Positions 1 to 11,679 of a stretch of DNA of 64,000 nt are shown piece by piece. The notes beneath the pieces were generated by a model. That model did no database searches. It was not told the origin of the DNA and saw only the letters and a program-made list of their open reading frames with translations. Source of the DNA: Merluccius polli (lineage: Eukaryota; Chordata; Actinopteri; Gadiformes; Merlucciidae); assembly GCA_030340625.1 (NCBI GenBank), contig JAOPHQ010005139.1, positions 38,501 through 102,500 on the forward strand. The letters run 5' to 3'. Within the stretch, counting starts at the first letter, position 1; every line of letters starts with the position of its first letter. A program made the translations under genes and the position numbers.

Positions 1-270
1 GGAGGGAGCGAGAAGGTGTGTTCTCTGTGTGAACCCAAGTCACTCGAGTCCCACCGATATGTACCACAGTTGGCTTTCTTTTCTTGAATGAATAAATAAA
101 GAAGATGAATAAAAATTAAGTGAACAATCTGTCTTGTGTGAATATTCTGTGCGCAAAAAAGTGCGATAGTTCAGAACTCTGATGGTGGGTTTTAGCTCCA
201 CTGGGACGTCAGCCGGACCTAAGAAGACTGTTGGATCAAGCAAGTTAATGTCAAAGTATTAAATAAGCTA
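1..270. other. unassigned AT-rich flank
   Basis: No gene is recognised. The stretch has AATAAA-like hexamers near position 95-105 and could be the end of a transcription unit or an LTR fragment, but no second copy in the window supports either idea. Confidence 0.2.
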
Positions 271-280
271 ATTATAACCT

Positions 281-1060
281 AGAGCGGCCACCACTTGGCC
301 ACCTAGAGCGACTAACGGCCACCACTTGGCCACCTAGAGCGACTAACGGCCACCACTTAGCCACCTAGAGCGACTAAAGGCCACCAGTTAGCCACCTAGA
401 GCGACTAACGGCCACCACTTGGCCACCTAGAGCGACTAAAGGCCACCAGTTAGCCACCTAGAGCGACTAACGGCCACCACTTGGCCACCTAGAGCGACTA
501 ACGGCCACCACTTGGCCACCTAGAGCGACTAACGGCCACCACTTGGCCACCTAGAGCGACTAACGGCCACCACTTGGCCACCTAGAGCGACTAACGGCCA
601 CCACTTAGCCACCTAGAGCGACTAAAGGCCACCAGTTAGCCACCTAGAGCGACTAATGGCCACCACTTGGCCACCTAGAGCGACTAACGGCCACCACTTG
701 GCCACCTAGAGCGACTAATGGCCACCACTTAGCCACCTAGAGCGACTAACGGCCACCACTTGGCCACCTAGAGCGACTAACGGCCACCACTTGGCCACCT
801 AGAGCGACTAACGGCCACCACTTAGCCACCTAGAGCGACTAATGGCCACCACTTAGCCACCTAGAGCGACTAATGGCCACCACTTAGCCACCTAGAGCGA
901 CTAACGGCCACCACTTGGCCACCTAGAGCGACTAACGGCCACCACTTGGCCACCTAGAGCGACTAATGGCCACCACTTAGCCACCTAGAGCGACTAATGG
1001 CCACCACTTAGCCACCTAGAGCGCCTAATGGCCACCACTTAGCCACCTAGAGCGACTAAC
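281..1060. repeat. 31-bp minisatellite, about 25 copies
   Basis: Near-identical 31-bp units are built around GGCCACCACTTGGCCACC followed by TAGAGCGACTAA. Variants differ mainly at C/T and G/A positions (cggcc/tggcc, cttgg/cttag), which gives a mosaic array. It is intergenic. Confidence 0.95.
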
Positions 1061-1104
1061 AGGCTGGTGATAAAAAAATAAAAAGCCATGCTTCTCATAT
1101 TAAA

Positions 1105-1388
1105 GGGGACCTATTTCACCACCAGGTGTGAGTGTGATTAGCCATTACAAGCCATTTCAAAATCTACCCTACAGTGACATCATCACACGTGGGAGTGTCC
1201 ACCCGGACGTGATAGACAGATAGATCAGCCTGTAACAGCCTACCCAGTGGACTGTACCAACTGGTAGGCTGATCTATCCATCATACATCTGGGTGGACAC
1301 TCCCACTTGTGAAGTCACGTAGAGGGTAGATTTTGAAATGGCTTGTAATGGCTAATCACACTCACACCTGGTGGTGAAATAGGTCCCC
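1105..1388. mobile_element. foldback MITE-like element
   Basis: Two inverted arms of about 135 bp meet near 1245. The outer 66 bp (beginning GGGGACCTATTTCACC) are nearly perfect complements. Pieces resembling the inner arm recur at about 41050-41125 and 42756-42822 inside the ddr2-like introns. There is no coding capacity, so this is a non-autonomous element. The superfamily is not determined. Confidence 0.75.
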
Positions 1389-2160
1389 AGAAAATTTAAA
1401 ATAAATACAGTGAATGAATAATGATCGGTGTTTGTGACACCTTTGGACTCCCGTCAGGGTGATAAGACATGCAAAATATTTTGTAAAACATTATCGGTAT
1501 TTATTTTATGTAGGCTTATAGCAGGTTTTCACATATCAAGCACATTCCAAGTCATCTTCAGGCTTTTTCAATATTATAAGAATTAAAAGTGTAAGCAGTC
1601 TCAAAAAAGCGTTTAGAAAAAAAGGAATTTGGAGCGAGTCATGGTTTGAGTGTAAATGGTGTGTGTGATTTTGAGCATTAGCGCTTCGCTTATAATTTAT
1701 TAAAATGGACGCTGTGATGCTGTGATGCATTTTTAGCTATTGACACCAAATGTGTTACACTTGTTAAGGGGGATGTCCTCTATGTGCATACCAAGTTTCA
1801 AGGCCTCAACCTTCTGAAGCGGACTTGTGATTGATAGAATAATGTTTACTAATGTAAATAATTAGATTTCCGCATAACATAAAAAAAACGTTTTAATCCC
1901 TGAATAACTTTTCATCAGACATGTCCATAGAGAATGTGTACCACATTTGGTGTCACTTGGAGTTGTGATTATTTACAGGAAGATTTTTGAAGTTTTCCCG
2001 AAAAAAAAAAATCCAGAGGGACCATGTCAGTTCAGCATGTCAAATAAGGCCTATATACCAATTTTCAGAAATGTGCATGGAACTGGGCGGTGGGGCTGAG
2101 CATTTAAATTTGATTGCTTATTATAGTGCCCCATCCACAGTTTGACTATACCTAATAAAA

Positions 2161-2720
2161 ACAATTGGTAGCTCGGTTACTCTAGAATAATAACTGGTTG
2201 CTCGGTTACTCTAGAATAATAACTGGTTGCTTGGTTACTAGTCTAGAATAATAACTGGTTGCTTGGTTACTAGTCTAGAATAATAACAACTGGTTGCTTG
2301 GTTACTCTAGAATAATAACAACTAGTTGCTTGGTTACTAGTCTAGAATAATAACAACTGGTTGCTCGGTTACTCTAAATTAGAATAAGAAATGGTGGCTT
2401 GATTACTAGTCTCAAATAATAACTGGTTGCTTGCTAACTAGTCTAGAATAATAACTAGTTGCTTGGTTACTAGTCTAGAATAATAACAACTGGTTGCTAG
2501 GTTACTAGTCTAGTATAATAACAACTGGTTGCTTGGTTACTAGTCTAGAATAATAACAACTGGTTGCTTGTTTACTAGTCTAGAATAATAATAACTGGTT
2601 GCTTGGTTACTAGTCTAGAATAATATGAACTGGTTGCTTGGTTACTAGTCTAGAATAATATTAACTGGTTGCTTGGTTACTCTAGAATAATAACAACTGG
2701 TTGTTTGGTTACTCTAGAAT
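2161..2720. repeat. minisatellite, about 31-35-bp unit
   Basis: Around 16 units contain AACTGGTTGCTTGGTTACT followed by CTAGAATAAT. Copies differ by the presence of an ACTAGT or AAC insertion. Confidence 0.9.
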
Positions 2721-3045
2721 GTAATTGAATAGAATTGAATCTAATTTAATAGAATTTAGAATTGCATCGAGAAGTACCAAGATGGTGGCTTTTAATGTGC
2801 TTTTGGAACTTCAGAAAACATGATTGAAGTTCTTTAACAGGGGTCAAAGGTCAGGGCCATCAGCCCGCATTTGGTGTTTAGTTAGTTAGCATTTAGCTTG
2901 TTACCATATGCAGTACTGTAGGCTCTGCTTAACCCTGCTTAACCCTGTACACATCTATCTCTCTATCATCTATCACTTCATTCACTCCTCTATCATCCAT
3001 CCATCTCCATCGATCTAGCCCTCCCTCGCTCACTTTTCTGGTGTA

Positions 3046-3428
3046 TTAGTATCGTACTATAATATAATGTATTATTATGTTCTTCAATGTATTAGTATTG
3101 TGCTATAATATAATGTATTATTATGTTCTTCAATGTATTAGTATTGTGCTATAATATAATGTATTATTATGTTCTTCAGTGTATTAATATTGTGCTATAA
3201 TATAATGTATTATTATGTTCTTCAGTGTATTAGTATTGTGCTATAGTATAATGTATTATGTTCTTCAGTGTATTAGTATTGTGTTATAGTATAATGTATT
3301 ATGTTCTTCAGTGTATTAGTATTGTGTTATAGTATAATGTATTATGTTCTTCAGTGTATTAGTATTGTGTTATAGCATAATGTATTATGTTCTTCAGTAT
3401 TAGTATTTTGCTAAAGTATAATGTATTA
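3046..3428. repeat. AT-rich minisatellite, about 40-44-bp unit
   Basis: About nine units contain TTCTTCAGTGTATTAGTATT and TATAATGTATTA. The unit shortens by 3 bp (loss of one ATT) in the right half of the array, so it consists of two successive sub-arrays. Confidence 0.9.
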
Positions 3429-3771
3429 TTACTCTTGTAACAAACTGTGGTTAGCCATGCTACCTCCAGAGGGTAACATTAAAAGATGTGTGAGTCGGTT
3501 TAAAAGTACTTTTTGGTTGGATTCACCTCTCCCAGGGTGGGGGTGTCCCCTGTGGTTGCCATGACAGCGGTAATATGGGTGTGATTTACAGGCCTCTGGA
3601 CAAACAAGCATCATTACTGGAGCGGGAAACGTGGGCTTTTGACCAATGGTTCCTAAACTAGAGCCCTGGGACTCTTAGCCGCCCTAGGGGCCCTCCGGGG
3701 CCTTTCCTGCGGCCCTTCCTGCGGCCCTTGACTAAATGAGCGATAGTTTAATCTCACTATTAGTTTGTTCT

Positions 3772-3935
3772 GCAGGAGGAGAGGGGGGGGGGGGAGAGAG
3801 GAGGTTGGGGGAGAGGGAGGGGAGAAAGAGAGGGAAGGAGAGAGGGGGAGGGAGGAGAGAGAGGGAGGGAGTAGAGAGAGGACTAGAGAGAGAAGAGGGG
3901 AGTATAGAGGGAGGGGAGGAGAAGGAAGGATATAA
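3772..3935. repeat. purine-rich GGGAGA tract
   Basis: The plus strand is almost pure purine for about 160 bp. Apparent reading frames across it are low-complexity artefacts. Confidence 0.8.
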
Positions 3936-4118
3936 ACAATACTGTGAAGCTTTCATTCCCCCCCCGCCTTCCTCCCCCATCATAACACTCTATGGTTCGC
4001 TGGCTATGGGCGGTCGGGAGTTATCGCTGTAATATTATGGGATAGCAGAATCACATGCTTATGGGTCTGATTCCTCAGCTCAGAAATACTTTTACAATAC
4101 AACACACACATATAGGAC

Positions 4119-4374
4119 CAGGGCCGTGTTCCGATATCCGTAGGCTACTACCCGTACTTAGTGTACTTAGTTTGAGTACGTAGGGTGTTCCGATTATGAT
4201 CGCGGCAAAAGAAGTGTACTTGAAAGGACCCGTATGTGTACTCCGTTAAGTGCGCCACAGAGTATTGCATTTGGAACAGCACTAACATCTGAAGCTCTGC
4301 GTACCTATTGAGTGCGGATAGTGTATTATGTTTAAGTGTACTCATGGAAGTACGGATATCGGAACACAGCCCTG
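4119..4374. mobile_element. MITE with 24-bp terminal inverted repeats
   Basis: The left end CAGGGCCGTGTTCCGATA matches the reverse complement of the right end with 23 of 24 bases identical. The interior is non-coding. A CAGGG-type terminus fits hAT-like elements. It appears to sit at the edge of the minisatellite that follows. Confidence 0.75.
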
Positions 4375-4655
4375 GTGTATAAACCAGGTGTATAGGACCA
4401 GGTGTATAAACCAGGTGTATAGGACCAGGTGTATAAACCAGGTGTAAAGGACCAGGTGTATAAACCAGGTGTAAAGGACCAGGTGTATAAACCAGGTGTA
4501 AAGGACCAGGTGTAAAGGACCAGGTGTATAAACCAGGTGTAAAGGACCAGGTGTAGTGGACCAGGTGTACAAGACCAGGTGTATAAACCAGGTGTATAGG
4601 ATCAGGTATATAGGATCAGGTGTATAAACTAGGTGTATAGGACCAGGTGTATAAA
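4375..4655. repeat. minisatellite of CCAGGTGTATAAA / CCAGGTGTAAAGG units
   Basis: Units of 13-14 bp alternate between GTATAAACCAG, GTATAGGACCAG and GTAAAGGACCAG. The same motif reappears just right of the next element (4997-5015), so that element probably inserted into this array. Confidence 0.9.
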
Positions 4656-4656
4656 C

Positions 4657-4997
4657 CAGTGCTGCGTTCCAATACCCATACTATCATACTATTTAGTATG
4701 CCAGAAAAAGATTGAGTATGTCCCAATACGTAGTATGTCAAATGCGGTATGCCAAAAATACCAGGATGTCCTACTACATACGGTCGCATTTTGCTGTTGG
4801 CAATCCAGCATGCTTTAGTGGCTATTCTGCCCCAGCGGAAGATACGTCACATCGACTGAGCCGCCAAGAGAGCACAGATGTCTCTTGTTGCAGGTGTGCT
4901 AATCAGTGAAATCACCTGTAGTATGTACGTTGTAAGGGCAGCTGCAGTACGTATTAAAAGTAAAAAGAAAAAGTATGCAATTTGGAATGCAGCTCAG
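4657..4997. mobile_element. second MITE-like element
   Basis: Imperfect terminal inverted repeats are visible (left TGCTGCGTTCCAAT, right complement AGCTGCATTCCAAA). The interior holds TAGTATG/CATACTA motifs. It is flanked on both sides by the same minisatellite motif, as expected for an insertion. Confidence 0.55.
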
Positions 4998-5026
4998 GTG
5001 TAAAGGACCAGGTGTAGGTGCTGTTT

Positions 5027-5312
5027 TAGTCTCGCATAGCCAGCCCTAGCTCCACACTTTGTTTTAGCAGTGTGCCAGTGCTGGAGAAAGGTCTGGCTCT
5101 ATTCACTATCATTCTGGCATAGTGGAAAAAAAACGTCTTGTTTGTATTTCTTTAACCAATCACAATCGTCTTGGGCAGTGGTAATCCCAGGATGCAGCAA
5201 GGTGCCCTTGCAGGTAAAAGCCCGCCCACAGCTTGCCATTGGGCGACTATTTCAGTCACTTGATGGCAAGCTTGGACGGGCTTATACCAACAACCTACAT
5301 CCGGTAAACTAG
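5027..5312. mobile_element. interspersed repeat, same family as 54666-54941
   Basis: This roughly 285-bp element begins AGTCTCGCATAGCCAG and ends near CCTACATCCGGTAAACT. The copy at 54666-54941 is in the opposite orientation, and a 40-bp fragment lies at 30357-30396. Inside is a palindrome built on GCCCGCCC, TTGCCATTGGGCGACT and the matching CCAA-type arm. It is non-coding. Confidence 0.8.
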
Positions 5313-6370
5313 TTTAAAAAAATAAAATGAATATAAACCAAATGAATCTAAATAAACCAACAGATGCTAGTGCTAGTTGCACTATACAACTTTGTCTTTA
5401 GGAACTATTTTACAAACACAAATCTTCTTCGAGACTTTGAAGAGCACAACTATTTCTAAGCTCAAGATACACTTGGCTGTCAATTAGATGTCAAATAAAA
5501 CATGTCTTTGCTGTCGAGGGTTTAAAATGTCGTCTCCAACTCTCAGGGCAGCAGACCGTCGAGGGCTTTTAAGAAGCTAGCGGCTGTTTCTGGGTTTAGC
5601 GAGGAGGTGACAGGAGGAGCGGACCTCCTCCTCCCTCCGCAGTGCTGCCCTCCGGTGGCCAAACACCCTGACGATATAGTCCCTCTAACCGAAAATACAT
5701 GTATCTATACTATACTTAGGTATAGATAGGACGCGAACAACATTCACATGCTGAAGAAACCCCCATGGTGAATACACTACACCAGAATACGTATATAAAA
5801 GATTAATACATATACCATATAAACACCTGATAACTCAGCGGAAGATTAGGTCTACAATAAATACCCGTTGGTTGGAAATCACATGTTAAAAAAGAAAAAG
5901 AAAGAGAAAAAAAGCAGGTTTAGTCCAGGTGAAGTGAAGTCGGACCAGGCGGCAAGCCTGCAGGGGTCAGAGGTCAGAGGTCGGGAGAGGTCGGCCCCCC
6001 CGGTGCTCGGCCCCCCGCTGCCAACACTGTCGTGGCTACGCCCCTGCTCGGTCCTCGTCGGGATCCTGTCAGCGGCAGTAGATGACAGCGCGCATGCTCG
6101 TCATGCCCACGCCAGGACCGGACAGCTGCTCTAACTTATGCAAATGTTGACTTTTTGGCGTGTAAATAAAACCTTCCGGGGTAACAATCGTTGTTTTGAC
6201 GGACCGCGTCTGGGGGCGGGGGGGAGGGGGAGGAGACGCGTGTTATCCCAGAGCCGCTTTAATGAGCTGGTTTTTCCCCTTAAAGGTTGTATTTATTAGT
6301 TATCCGCTCCTTATTTATTAGTATCCATCATCGCTGTCGTTACATCAATTAATGCCGTTTGACGGCTGAG
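5313..6370. other. intergenic, becoming CpG-rich from about 5930
   Basis: No gene is recognised. The segment at 5940-6230 is GC- and CpG-rich and contains an octamer ATGCAAAT at about 6137. It could belong to a promoter or first exon of a gene outside the window, but no splice-linked coding sequence is seen. Confidence 0.3.
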
Positions 6371-6372
6371 GA

Positions 6373-6615
6373 ATTGTCACCGTGGTGATGGTGGTGGTGG
6401 TGGGGGGGGGGTGATGGTGATGGTGATGGTGGGGGGGGGTGATGGTGGTGATGGTGTTGATGGTGGGGGGGAGGGGGGGGTGATGGTGGTAATGGGGGGG
6501 GGGGGGGGGTGAGGTGGTAATGGGGGGGGGGGGGTGATGGTGGTAATGGGGGGGGGGAGGTTGATGGTGGTGATGGTGGGGGGGTGATGGTGGGTGGGTG
6601 GGAGTGGGGGGATAT
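6373..6615. repeat. GGT/GGTGAT-rich minisatellite with G-runs
   Basis: Degenerate GGTGATGGTGGT units are interrupted by 8-14 nt G-runs. The G-runs give high quadruplex potential on the plus strand. Confidence 0.85.
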
Positions 6616-6754
6616 GCCGCCCCCCCCTCCCTGCTCTGGTATTACCGGCCTGTCATCCGCGGCGCGCGGCCCCCAGCCCAGCGCTGTCAATTAAATGTGA
6701 TTGACTGAGTAAAGAAGCACAACAATAAGCCAACAACAGACACTAAAATCTATA

Positions 6755-6793
6755 CCCCCCCCCCCGCCCCCCCCCCCCCCCCCCCCCCCCCCC

Positions 6794-6833
<40 letters not shown>
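6755..6833. repeat. near-uninterrupted poly-C tract
   Basis: About 79 nt of C are interrupted only by a single G and a single A. Its true length is likely uncertain because homopolymers of this size are error-prone in assembly. Confidence 0.9.
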
Positions 6834-6834
<1 letters not shown>

Positions 6835-7060
6835 ACTGTCAGACCTCTCCTGTCCGCTGCGCTGCGCCGGGCGGGCTGCGTGCTGCTGGCGGGATGCGGG
6901 CTGGAGGCTGAGGCTGGAGGCTGAGGCTGCGCTGCGGCTGCGCTCTAAACGGCTGCTCTCCGCGCAGCATGTTCCAATTAGGCGCCGGCGCGGCTTCCTG
7001 GGAGGAGCGGACGGGAGGCGCCCGCGTATCGACTCAAACTGTTGTCCAATAAATGAGGTC
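6834..7060. promoter_or_regulatory. CpG-island-like segment
   Basis: Dense CpG and GCTGCG motifs are visible, including a short GGCTGGAGGCTGA duplication, followed by CCAATAAATGAGG at about 7047. The composition suggests a CpG-island promoter, but no transcript or coding exon can be attached to it. Confidence 0.3.
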
Positions 7061-7129
7061 TAATTTATCAGTTTAACTTCCTCCTTTCACCCCCCTAGAA
7101 GAGGAAGGGAAAAGGAGGAGGAGGAGCGG

Positions 7130-7615
<486 letters not shown>

Positions 7616-8084
7616 GATGATGGAGGGACTCTATTAGCCTGAGCCGGTTTCCCTCCGCAGGGAGACGCGGCCGACGTGGGAAACATCAGCAGCCGATGTG
7701 GTGGCCAAACATCATTAATCCTCGGTGTTTTAAGTGACTGTTCCTTGATACCGGAGCGCTCACCCAAATAAACAGCGCGCCATTACAGACCATCCCGCCT
7801 CCCCGTCAGACCCCGCGGACCGCCGCGCTTCGTCTCACTCAGCTCCGAGCACATCACATATCGTGCTGCTGAATATTATTCACACTTTTTATTTTTTTTA
7901 GGATGAAACATTAACTACTTGACACTACATGTTAAGCAATTCGATGCAAGTTATTTGAAACAATGAAAGGAGGCAGGATATCAACAGAAACAAACTGAAA
8001 GAATACATGAATCTAATTGTCGCTTTGGCGTCTGCTAAACTACTTATAGCCTATATAAAATAAAAATGACTTAATAAAAAAATA

Positions 8085-8300
8085 AGTATTTATTTATTAT
8101 TATAATACTATCATGATGATTATTATACTATCATGGTTATTATTAGGCCTATATGATCATGATTATTATTATATGATCATGATTATTATCATGATCATAG
8201 TTATTATGATATGATCATCATCATCATCATTATTATTATTATTATTATTAGCATGATTATTATTATTATTATTATGCTATCATGATTATGATTATACTGT
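8085..8300. repeat. AT-rich (ATT)n/(TCATGATTATT)n tract
   Basis: Degenerate TCATGATTATTATT units contain several ATGATCAT palindromes. Nothing else is recognised between 7620 and 8900 except scattered repeat-like sequence. Confidence 0.75.
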
Positions 8301-8926
8301 TATACTCCGTCAGCCGGACTGTTTCTGTCTCTTGTAGATAATAGACAGAGCTGGAAGCTGTTTGCTGCTGCTGCTCCCAGCTGCAAGCTGCTGCCACAAC
8401 AGCAATTTGTCAAATCTTTCAGCGCCACCTTCAGGTGAAATGGTATCAGATGCTACAGACTCGTCCAGCATCCCCATCTGTACAGCTGTGCTGGATTTGG
8501 TCACCGTGGTATGTATGGTGTTTCACTCATGGCCACAAGGTGGGGCTATGTCTGCCGTGCTTAAATATGTCATGCACATGCTCATGGAGAACTTGTTTAC
8601 CAAGTTTCATTTTATTAAGGTAGAAATATCATGTTTTAATGTTAGTATAGCCCCTGTGGGTATAATTGTATGAAACGGTACACACCTGTGCAAGGTGGCT
8701 GTGTGCACAACATTCACACATTTGGTTGTAATCCAATTTAGCATTGAAGAGGGGTGGCCCGTGCACCAGGGGCCACACCTGCAAAAGTTTGGTCACCAAT
8801 TACAGACAAACGGTAAGTGATACCCAAAAACAAACTCATAAGCTTTGTTCGGGGTCATCTAAATGTGACCTCTGTGGTCGGTCTCTCGCACAATAACGTC
8901 TTGGAACCCAGGTTTTGGCAACAGCA

Positions 8927-9036
8927 GTTTTTTTTAATCGATCTGCATCTGCATATTTTATGGAAACAGCGGAGATTCATCAACATGGGCACGGACAATC
9001 AGTGTGTTCACTCATGGAATTCTCTCAATGTCTTTT
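8927..9036 (-). pseudogene. apparent spliced retrocopy fragment
   Basis: Read on the minus strand, this segment joins two blocks that are separated by a 208-bp GT...AG interval at 9377-9584. It then continues exactly where the second block meets a CAG|gtatgt donor (9331/9330). It ends in eight A residues (plus-strand T run 8928-8935). This is the layout expected of a processed RNA copied back into DNA. The parent transcript is not identified. The copy carries 17 bp missing from the putative source. Confidence 0.5.
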
Positions 9037-9330
9037 CTTTTTAACTAGGCTATTACAGTGTGATCGTATAGTGGTATTTGGTTCACATAAATAAAATAAA
9101 TAAAGCATAACAGAAGTCTCACTCTTTTAAACAATAATGAAATAAGTTGTCCTAATATAAAAAACAAAAATACATTCTTCAAGTTCACAGACCTCACATA
9201 AGTGCATTAACCTGCTGCTTTACCATATTTTTAGTAACCTAAAACACTAATATAACAAACCAGCAGACAATATTCAAGCTGCACACTATTAAAACAGTTT
9301 GCAAAATTAACACATAGCTACTGTACATAC

Positions 9331-9650
9331 CTGCATATTTTATGGAAAACGTGGGCACGGACAATCAGTGTGTTCACTGTAAGGACGGCATATAACGTGA
9401 GCTAGCTTAAACAGGAATTTTCCCGACCAATAAAATATACAAAAGGCGACTTGAAAACAAACAAAAACATGGCAAAACGTATCTTAAACATATATATTCC
9501 AACGTTACATAAACAGCTCAACTTCTAACTACAGTTCATATAGTTAATTATTAAATATGCGCACAGACTTAACACACGTATTACCTCATGGAATTCTCTC
9601 AATGTCTTTGAAGAATCCCCAGAATGCATTGCCCTAATGACCCGACTACT
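9331..9650 (-). other. putative two-exon source of the retrocopy
   Basis: The minus strand reads an exon ending TTCCATGAG, then gtaatac, an intron of 208 bp ending ccttacag, and a second exon of 46 bp (9376-9331) ending ATATGCAG followed by gtatgt. Joining the exons reproduces the block at 8927-9036. No convincing protein is encoded across the join, so this could be non-coding RNA or an untranslated exon pair. Confidence 0.4.
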
Positions 9651-10274
9651 CCCTGCAGGTACACTTTAACGACAGTAGATGGCACTGTTGCACCATTTAG
9701 CTGGATTTAACATAACTCAAACAACCATGTTACATAAACACGGCGGGGCAATTGCTCTGTCAGTTACATTGCGTTAGCTGTGCTACGGTTTAAAACCGTA
9801 CTCCTTACCGGAGGTTTTGGAGTTTAACTCGCAGCTGCGCACGAAGTTAAACCTGATTGCTGTGTACTGACCGACACAGGATCAGCTGATTCCTAGTTAA
9901 ACTCGGGTTAAACCGGAAGTAGCCTACTCTGATTTCTCGTTATACTCCAACAGATGCAGTCTTAACTTAATGTTGGATGCATTTTGTGCTATAATTACCA
10001 ACAAAAACTTAATGGGAATGTAAAGTGAACTTTAATATAATAAAACGCAAATAATGTTGAAATATATTATGAAATAGTCTAGGCTACTTTTTGTGGAAAT
10101 CTGAGTCTGGAATCTGAATCTGCCCTCACCTACGTCAATCAATCAATTACTTGTCATTGTTTTCTCTTGGTGTGCATGCAAACGTAATTAATTAATTGAA
10201 GACAAATTAATATGCGAGTAATTAGGGTAATTCCACGCCTATAAATTCTCGGAGAAGGAGAGAGGGTAGTTAGG

Positions 10275-10566
10275 ATGAACATGTCTCGGATAGAGAACTA
10301 TAACGAGGAGCAGAAGTTATATTTATTGTACTGCATTCGAGGTGTTGTGGACACGGTGGAAGACGCGAGGAAAGACACCACCACCACGCTCCGAAGAAAG
10401 TCTGTTTGGGATGATCTCTCAAACACATCATGTAACAGTAGATCTTCCAGCAGAAGACCGAGCAGCGGCACATTTAAAGAACTTATGGAAGCGCTTGAAA
10501 GTTGAAGCGCGTAATGCTATTGCTGAGCGGACGCACGACCGAGACCTGAGCCCCGTGAGCCGTTAG
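10275..10566 (+). pseudogene. Myb/SANT-like protein relic, frameshifted
   Basis: A start (MNMSRIENYNEEQKLYLL) opens a frame through KSVWDDLSNT. The similarity then continues in the +1 frame with AAHLKNLWKRLKVEARNAIA and ends at TAG 10566. The two halves together resemble the helix-rich Myb/SANT-like DNA-binding proteins encoded by PIF/Harbinger transposons and by related domesticated genes. A one-nucleotide shift near 10420-10440 breaks it. A TATAAATT motif lies about 35 bp upstream. Confidence 0.45.
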
Positions 10567-10879
10567 TATATACTATGCCCCCATGAATGTGATGTGATTA
10601 TTATTGTTTCAAAGCCTGGTTCAGGTTAAATCCTCTGTAAAACATGAATGAATACAGCAAAAGAAAAACATTTAACTTTATTTTATTGTCTGGTTTGATA
10701 GTCAGACAACTGAAAAATAACAGATATAAATCTATGAATAAATAACAATTAATTTAAAAAGCCACAGTGAGTGTTTTCACACATACTGGTGGTATACAGT
10801 GGTGTCGTTTCGTTTGTTTTCACTCTGGTCCAAACGCCGCACCACTGGCAGGGCTTCATGTTTCCATGACGACGGACCA

Positions 10880-11228
10880 ATTTGCGTAAGTTACGTAAAT
10901 TGCGTAACTTACGCAAATTACGTAAGTTATTACGTAAATAACTTACGCAAATTACGTAAGTTATTTACGTAATAACTTACGTAAGTTATTACGTAAGTTA
11001 TTACGTAAATAACTTCCGTAATTTGCGTAAGTTACGTTATTTATGTAATTTACGTAAGTTACGTAAATAACTTACGTAATCTGCGTAAGTTACGTTATTT
11101 ACGTAAATAACGTAACTTACGCAAATTACGTAAGTTATTTACACAATTTACGTAATTTACGTAAATTGCGTAACTTACGTAAATAACTTACGTAATTTGC
11201 GTAAGTTACGTTATTTACGTAATTTACT
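10880..11228. repeat. self-complementary TACGTAA repeat field
   Basis: About 350 bp consist almost entirely of alternating TTACGTAA, TTGCGTAA and TTACGCAA blocks. Each block is its own reverse complement or the complement of its neighbour. The field is therefore palindromic at many registers, and every TACGTA carries a CpG. Confidence 0.9.
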
Positions 11229-11344
11229 GTCAAAGACAAACACCATTTTTAGAATAACATTTCTTACCCAAGTTTTAGGGGTGCTGAGCCTGTTTTTAGG
11301 GGTGCTGATCAGCACCCCTAAAAATGGGCTAGCCTCGCCCCTGC

Positions 11345-11670
11345 CACCAACCTACAGGCTTATAGGCACCAACCTACAGGCTTATACCACCAACCTACAG
11401 TCTTAGACCACCAACCTACAGGCTTATACCACCAACCTAGTCTTATACCACCAACCTACAGGCTTATACCACCAACCTACAGGCTTATACCACCAACCTA
11501 CAGGCTTATACCACCAACCTACAGTCTTATACCACCAACCTACAGTCTTATACCACCAACCTACAGTCTTATACCACCAACCTACAGTCTTATACCACCA
11601 ACCTACAGGCTTATACCACCAACCTACAGACTTAGACCACCAACCTACAGGCTTATACCACCAACCTAAT
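11345..11670. repeat. 21-bp minisatellite
   Basis: About 15 units of CCAACCTACAGGCTTATACC type are present, with AGTCTTAT/AGACTTAG variants. Confidence 0.9.
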
Positions 11671-11679
11671 GGGCCAAAC

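Noticed and set aside
1..270. LTR retrotransposon end
   Set aside because: There is no terminal TG...CA pair, primer-binding site or second LTR within the window.
281..1060. CRISPR-like array
   Set aside because: Units are directly contiguous with no unique spacers, and the context is a vertebrate genome. It is a minisatellite.
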